This document shows, piece after piece, positions 61,251-64,000 of a stretch of 64,000 nucleotides of DNA. The notes below the pieces were generated by a model. That model had not been told where the DNA came from and made no database searches. It saw only the letters and a program-made list of their open reading frames with translations. Positions within the stretch are counted from its first letter, which is position 1. Each line of letters begins with the position of its first letter. Source of the DNA: Stappia sp. TSB10P1A (GTDB lineage: Bacteria; Pseudomonadota; Alphaproteobacteria; Rhizobiales; Stappiaceae); contig NZ_FYAU01000026.1 of the NCBI RefSeq assembly GCF_900185725.1, forward strand, positions 248,001 to 312,000, in the 5' to 3' direction. A program made the position numbers and the translations under genes.

Positions 61251-62816
61251 ATGCCGCAATACTATCTCGCCATAGATGCCGGCACCGGCAGCGGTCGGGC
61301 GGTGGTCTTCGACGACGCCGGCCGGCAGTGCGGGCTCAGCCAGGAAGAGTGGGCCCATATCAGCGAGGCCGGCGTCCCCGGCTCGATGAGTTTCGACTGT
61401 GCGGGGAACTGGCGGCTTCTCGCCCGCTGCATCCGCCGCGCCATCGCCAGTGCCGGCATCCGCGCGGATGAGATCGCGGCGATCAGCTCGACATCGATGC
61501 GCGAGGGCATTGTCGTCTACGACGCGGCAGGAAACGAGCTGTGGGCCTGTGCCAATGTGGACGGACGGGCGACCGCCGAAGTCGCCGACCTGAAAGCGCG
61601 GGACGAGGAACTGGAAGCGCATTTCTACCGCGTCAGCGGCCAGACCTTCGCGCTCGGGGTCTGGCCACGGCTGAAATGGCTGCGCCGGAACCGCCCCGGC
61701 ATCTTCGAGAAAGCAGCCAGACTGTCGATGATCAACGACTGGGTCGCCGCCCGCTTGAGCGGCGAGATCGTGGTCGAACCCTCCAACGCGGGAACCACAG
61801 GGCTGCTGGACCCCGGCGCGCGGCAATGGTCGGACGCGCTGATTGACAGGGCCCAGTTGCCGCGCGAGCTGTTTCCGCGCGTCGTCGAGCCCGGTTCGGC
61901 GATCGGCGGCGTGACGGCGAAGGCCGCCGAGGAAACCGGGTTGAAGCCCGGCACCCCGGTGATCTGCGGCGGCGGCGATGTGCAGATGGGAACGCTGGGG
62001 CTTGGCGTCACCCGCGATGGTGATGCCGCAATTCTCGGCGGCACGTTCTGGCAACAGGTGATCAACATCCCGACGGGCCGCACCGACGACACGAGGCGGG
62101 TGCGTATCAATCCGCACGTGGTTGCCGGGCTGAACCAGGCGGAGTGCATCTCCTTTTTCGTCGGCCTGACCATGCGCTGGTTCCGCGACACGTTCTGCGG
62201 CGAGGAGAAGGAAGAGGCCGCCCGGCGCGGTATGGACGTCTATGCCCTGCTGGAGGAAATGGCCGCCAGGATTCCGCCTGGCAGCAACGGGATCATCCCG
62301 GTTTTTTCCGATGCGATGGATTTCGGGCACTGGTACCACGCGGCGCCCTCCTTCCTGAACATGTCGATCGAGCCGGGGCACACCACCAGGGCGAGCCTGT
62401 TCCGTGCGCTGGAGGAGAATGCCGCAATCGTCTCCAGCATCAATCTGGAACGGGTGATGAGCTTCTCCAAGGTCCGCATCGACAAGCCGGTGGTGTTCGC
62501 CGGTGGCGCGTCCAAGGGCGCGCTATGGGCGCAGATCCTGGCCGACGTTCTGGGTCGCGAGGTCGCCATCCCCAGGGTGCGTGAAGCGACCGCCTTGGGG
62601 TGTGCCGCGGTCGCAGCCTTCGGCATCGGAAATTTCTCGTCTCTGGCAGAGGCCGGATCGGAAATGTCCGAGGTGGAGCGCATTGTCACGCCCAACCCCA
62701 CGATGGCGGAGACCTATCTCGCGGCACGGGAGCGCTGGGAACGCGCTTACCCCCAGCAAAAGGCCCTGACCGACGCAGGCGTGACCTCCGCCATGTGGCG
62801 CGCGCCGGGCGTCTGA
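61251..62816 (+). CDS. lsrK: LsrK-like kinase (FGGY family)
   Basis: 521 residues with the FGGY kinase fold: N-terminal phosphate motif LAIDAGTGSGRAVVFD, SMREGIVVYDAAGNELWACA, EPSNAGTTGLLD, GGGDVQMGTLGLGV, GGTFWQQVINIP and the adenosine motif VFAGGASKGALWAQILADVL. These blocks follow E. coli LsrK nearly position by position (recalled pattern). LsrK phosphorylates DPD/AI-2 in the cytoplasm and so controls LsrR. The start follows GAGGAGAG. It is downstream of the LVIVD gene and separated from the other lsr genes by the divergent promoter. Confidence 0.9.
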   Translation: MPQYYLAIDAGTGSGRAVVFDDAGRQCGLSQEEWAHISEAGVPGSMSFDCAGNWRLLARCIRRAIASAGIRADEIAAISSTSMREGIVVYDAAGNELWACANVDGRATAEVADLKARDEELEAHFYRVSGQTFALGVWPRLKWLRRNRPGIFEKAARLSMINDWVAARLSGEIVVEPSNAGTTGLLDPGARQWSDALIDRAQLPRELFPRVVEPGSAIGGVTAKAAEETGLKPGTPVICGGGDVQMGTLGLGVTRDGDAAILGGTFWQQVINIPTGRTDDTRRVRINPHVVAGLNQAECISFFVGLTMRWFRDTFCGEEKEEAARRGMDVYALLEEMAARIPPGSNGIIPVFSDAMDFGHWYHAAPSFLNMSIEPGHTTRASLFRALEENAAIVSSINLERVMSFSKVRIDKPVVFAGGASKGALWAQILADVLGREVAIPRVREATALGCAAVAAFGIGNFSSLAEAGSEMSEVERIVTPNPTMAETYLAARERWERAYPQQKALTDAGVTSAMWRAPGV

Positions 62817-62879
62817 CTGTAAAAGCTATGAAGGTTGCCCGGGGTAGGGTCGCTTGCCCCGCCCCGGCCACGGATGACC

Positions 62880-63080
62880 GGACTGGGACGCGGCACTCAC
62901 AGCGACCGCGAGCAGGGCTGGAACTACCTGCATGTCTGCGTCGATGACGCCAGGCGTCTAGCCTATTGCGAGATTGTGCCCAGCGCGACCCCAGCACCTT
63001 ATTGACGCGTGCCCTCGCCTGGCTGCCCGGCACGGCGTGCAGGCCAGTGCATGATGACCGACAATTGCTCTTGGAAAGAC
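62880..63080 (+). pseudogene. IS481-like transposase remnant
   Basis: The plus strand encodes a piece of an integrase-core transposase: EQGWNYLHVCVDDARRLAYC, then EIVP, then after frameshifts TRALAWL and MMTDN. A stop at about 63003 and the shifts show decay. Only about 60 codons of a normal ~330-codon gene remain. It lies between lsrK and tRNA-Met. Confidence 0.6.
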
Positions 63081-63086
63081 AAGTGG

Positions 63087-63163
63087 TGGTAGCGGAGGAG
63101 GGACTCGAACCCCCGACACGCGGATTATGATTCCGCTGCTCTAACCAACTGAGCTACTCCGCC
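63087..63163 (-). tRNA. tRNA-Met (CAT), elongator type
   Basis: A complete 77-nt cloverleaf is readable on the minus strand. The acceptor stem is GGCGGAG/CTCCGCT and the D-arm GCTC...GAGC. The anticodon stem GCGGA/TCCGC carries the loop ATCATAA, with the anticodon CAT. The T-arm has TTCGAGT, and CCA is encoded. A G-T pair at the acceptor end rather than the C-A mismatch of initiators points to the elongator form. It faces the direction opposite to lsrK. Confidence 0.96.
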
Positions 63164-63203
63164 AGACCGGCAGCGGGCAGCAAGGCCCGCGCGAGTGAGC
63201 CCG

Positions 63204-63233
63204 CATATAGTCGGCGCCGCGCCCGACTGTCAA
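63204..63233 (-). promoter_or_regulatory. Promoter of tRNA-Met
   Basis: TTGACA (63233-63228) and CTATAT (63210-63205) on the minus strand with a 17-base spacer, about 41 bp upstream of the mature tRNA. Strong consensus match. Confidence 0.7.
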
Positions 63234-63699
63234 GAGAAGAGCGGCCGGACAAGTCGGCTTTTCCCAACGCAGTTTCGCATCCCGCCAAGACCCTGGCGCC
63301 AGAGCCGCTGATGACGCGAAAACACCCGTGACCGAGTTGCCGCAGACCGGCTTGCACCGCCCGTCGGCAATGCCATCGGCCGGCTGCCTCCAGCACGAGA
63401 TGGTCCGAAGCGACGGTCAAGCGCATGACGGGCCGGAACGGCGGAGCCAGTACACCGCCAGACGGCAGAGCGGCCTGGCCCGACAACCGCGCGGAAAGTT
63501 GCGAAGGGCCCGCAGAGGTGCGAAGCGGATCTCGATCCCGAACGCCCGCTTCCCCTGCCCGGCTCAAGCGCGTTCCCCTCGCCGGCGAATTGGGCTAGAG
63601 CAGGGGCACGGCGACGGTCGGCCAGCACGCAAGGCAGGTCTTGCGGCAGGAGAAATCACACGCCGGCGACACGCGGACACGGCGAACAAGACGGGCAAG
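63234..63699. other. Intergenic region, no supported gene
   Basis: About 466 bp. Minus-strand frames here are short, rich in Arg/Ala/Gly without recognisable motifs, and look like GC-driven open frames. It must contain the promoter of the rightward exporter gene, but no clear element is seen. Confidence 0.5.
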
Positions 63700-64000
63700 A
63701 TGGCGGGCCAGAACGACAGCGAGACGGGTAGCAGCACCGACGGCGGCAGCGGGCTCGGCTCGCTCTTCGCCTTCCTGATCCGCGACGGCAATCTGATGCG
63801 CTCGCCCGTGCTCGCCTATGCGGTGCTGGCCAGCGTCACCCGCTCGGGCATGATCTACGCCATCAACACGCTGGCGGGGGCTGCCGCCATTGCCACGGGC
63901 GACGTCCTGCTGCTGCTCGCCGCCATCGCCTCGACGCTGACCTTCTCGCACCTCGCACGGGTCGCCAGCTTCCGCCTCGTCGAGACGACGAAGCGGCGGC
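63700..64000 (+). CDS. Start of a putative ABC exporter (cyclic-peptide/siderophore type), truncated by window end
   Basis: The frame starts at ATG 63700 and is open for 100 codons to the right edge. A Gly/Ser-rich N-terminus of about 20 residues is followed by FAFLIRDGNLMRSPVLAYAV, a membrane helix (AINTLAGAAAIATGDVLLLL) and the cytoplasmic turn FSHLARVASFRLVETTKR. This pattern is like the first helices of PvdE/SyrD-type cyclic-peptide exporters. Only the N-terminal part is visible and the ATPase domain lies outside, so the assignment is tentative. Confidence 0.5.
   Translation, partial: MAGQNDSETGSSTDGGSGLGSLFAFLIRDGNLMRSPVLAYAVLASVTRSGMIYAINTLAGAAAIATGDVLLLLAAIASTLTFSHLARVASFRLVETTKRR

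Noticed and set aside
63154-63628. Short minus-strand frames upstream of tRNA-Met
   Set aside because: Arg/Ala/Gly-rich products without motifs, partly overlapping the tRNA and its promoter.
1-64000. CRISPR array, rRNA genes, phage integrase, replication origin
   Set aside because: No regularly spaced direct repeats, rRNA-like stretches, integrase motifs or DnaA-box clusters were seen on either strand.

Overview
The window is GC-rich, densely coded DNA from an alphaproteobacterium, probably a member of Hyphomicrobiales (Rhizobiales). This placement rests on the nos gene order, LivH-LivM and CoxS-CoxL type fusions, FrcABC-like transporters, an elongator tRNA-Met of alphaproteobacterial type and overall codon use. 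No phylogeny could be run.

Region 1 (1-9.1 kb) is respiratory and sensory. The left edge holds the end of a nitrous oxide reductase cluster read leftwards (nosR-nosZ-nosD, nosD cut by the edge). A ferritin-like diiron protein is divergent from nosR. A LuxR-type response regulator and its membrane histidine kinase follow, overlapping by 4 bp.

Region 2 (9.1-22.6 kb) is the most unusual part. It is an island of about 18 mostly small genes of unknown function. Nearly all encode exported, lipoprotein or membrane proteins, chained by ATGA-type overlaps. Recognisable folds are a Sel1-repeat protein, a ClpP-like periplasmic protein, a SUKH/SMI1-KNR4-like membrane protein and a HEAT-like membrane protein. 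Six start-proximal gaps each contain a copy of an 18-bp GC palindrome (core CCCCCTG-AA/TT-CAGGGGG), usually 34-62 bp before the first start codon. This looks like an undescribed envelope regulon, plausibly controlled by the adjacent two-component system. Decayed IS5/IS3 transposase pieces close the island on the right.

Region 3 (23.0-42.8 kb) is a catabolic locus for a small N-heterocycle or cyclic amide. A leftward operon runs hnr-like reductase, UPF0280, two DUF1185 proteins, Rieske oxygenase, a branched-chain-type ABC transporter and MarR. A ferredoxin reductase gene lies upstream of it. A rightward operon carries a molybdenum hydroxylase (CoxM plus fused CoxSL), HyuA/HyuB and then an AraC regulator. 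Three copies of a CGTTnGTATGCAAACG operator mark the three start points and tie the units into one regulon.

Region 4 (43.0-53.4 kb) is mixed: a membrane protein, a secreted protein, a VWA protein whose C-terminus runs into an antisense dnaE2 fragment, a thiamine-diphosphate enzyme remnant, an SDR / acyl-CoA dehydrogenase / phosphotransferase operon, a GlxA-type regulator with a cysteine hydrolase, an RBBP9-like hydrolase and a TauE/SafE pseudogene.

Region 5 (53.4-62.8 kb) is an autoinducer-2 (Lsr)-like locus: LsrR, LsrK and LsrG homologues, a CUT2 sugar-type transporter, an RbsD/FucU-like mutarotase, a class II aldolase in place of LsrF, and an LVIVD-repeat protein. An IS481-like remnant, tRNA-Met and the start of an ABC exporter end the window.
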